DNA of 5,344 nt from Deltaproteobacteria bacterium. GTDB taxonomy: Bacteria > UBA10199 > JACPAL01 > JACOUP01. Under the pieces are notes generated by a model. That model had not been told where the DNA came from, did no database searches, and saw only the letters and a program-made list of their open reading frames with translations. Shown here piece after piece: positions 5,319 to 5,344 of the stretch. A program made the position numbers and the translations under genes. Positions within the stretch are counted from its first letter, which is position 1; every line of letters begins with the position of its first letter. Location: the NCBI GenBank assembly GCA_030649435.1, contig JAUSKE010000124.1:1-5344 (forward strand), in the 5' to 3' direction.

Positions 5319-5344
5319 ATGTTCTCCTCTTCAAAGTGGTTCCT
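5319..5344 (+). CDS. possible start of a new gene, cut by window edge
   Basis: An ATG at 5319 opens a frame reading MFSSSKWF up to the edge, preceded by AAGGG (5311-5315) at a short 3-base spacing and by the -10-like box. Eight residues are too few to identify a product. They do not resemble the usual beginning of NuoG, which would be the expected next gene. The frame may be chance. Confidence 0.25.

Overview
This window carries a compact run of genes for the hydrophilic arm of respiratory complex I (NADH:quinone oxidoreductase, NDH-1). The order on the + strand is nuoB, a membrane-anchored TPR-like protein of unknown function, nuoC, nuoD, nuoE, nuoF. The five Nuo proteins are full length and keep their iron-sulfur, FMN/NADH and main quinone-site residues. 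Adjacent genes overlap by 1-4 nt or are separated by a single base (ATGA, TGATG, GTGA, TAA-A-ATG, TAATG), so the six genes almost certainly form one translationally coupled operon. Together the five Nuo subunits supply the N module (NuoE, NuoF: NADH oxidation and FMN entry) and the core of the Q module (NuoB, NuoC, NuoD: cluster N2 and quinone reduction).

Layout: positions 1-404 hold, on the minus strand, the first 134 codons of a DUF255/YyaL-SPATA20-type thioredoxin-fold protein that runs off the left edge. A 62-base divergent spacer (405-466) separates it from nuoB. The operon fills 467-5227. An AT-rich spacer of about 90 bases follows (the stretch 5228-5294 is 12 G/C in 67 bases), with two adjacent perfect inverted repeats, a T run, a promoter-like -10 box and the first codons of a possible new gene at the right edge.

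Two points stand out. First, the gene between nuoB and nuoC is not a standard complex I subunit. It has one N-terminal membrane helix and three TPR-like motifs of the form [FY]-P-[KN]-S-x(5)-A, and it overlaps both nuo neighbours, so it looks like an integrated part of the operon. Second, the cluster is truncated relative to the classical nuoA-N order: nothing resembling nuoA precedes nuoB, and nuoF is followed by a spacer rather than nuoG. The membrane arm and the remaining peripheral subunits must be encoded elsewhere if the organism makes a full complex I.

Organism: a bacterium with roughly balanced base composition, separate nuoC and nuoD genes, and Nuo sequences that resemble, from memory, those of deltaproteobacteria and related uncultured phyla. 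This placement is a weak inference; no rRNA or other marker is present. No tRNA, rRNA, CRISPR array, insertion sequence or phage gene was seen.
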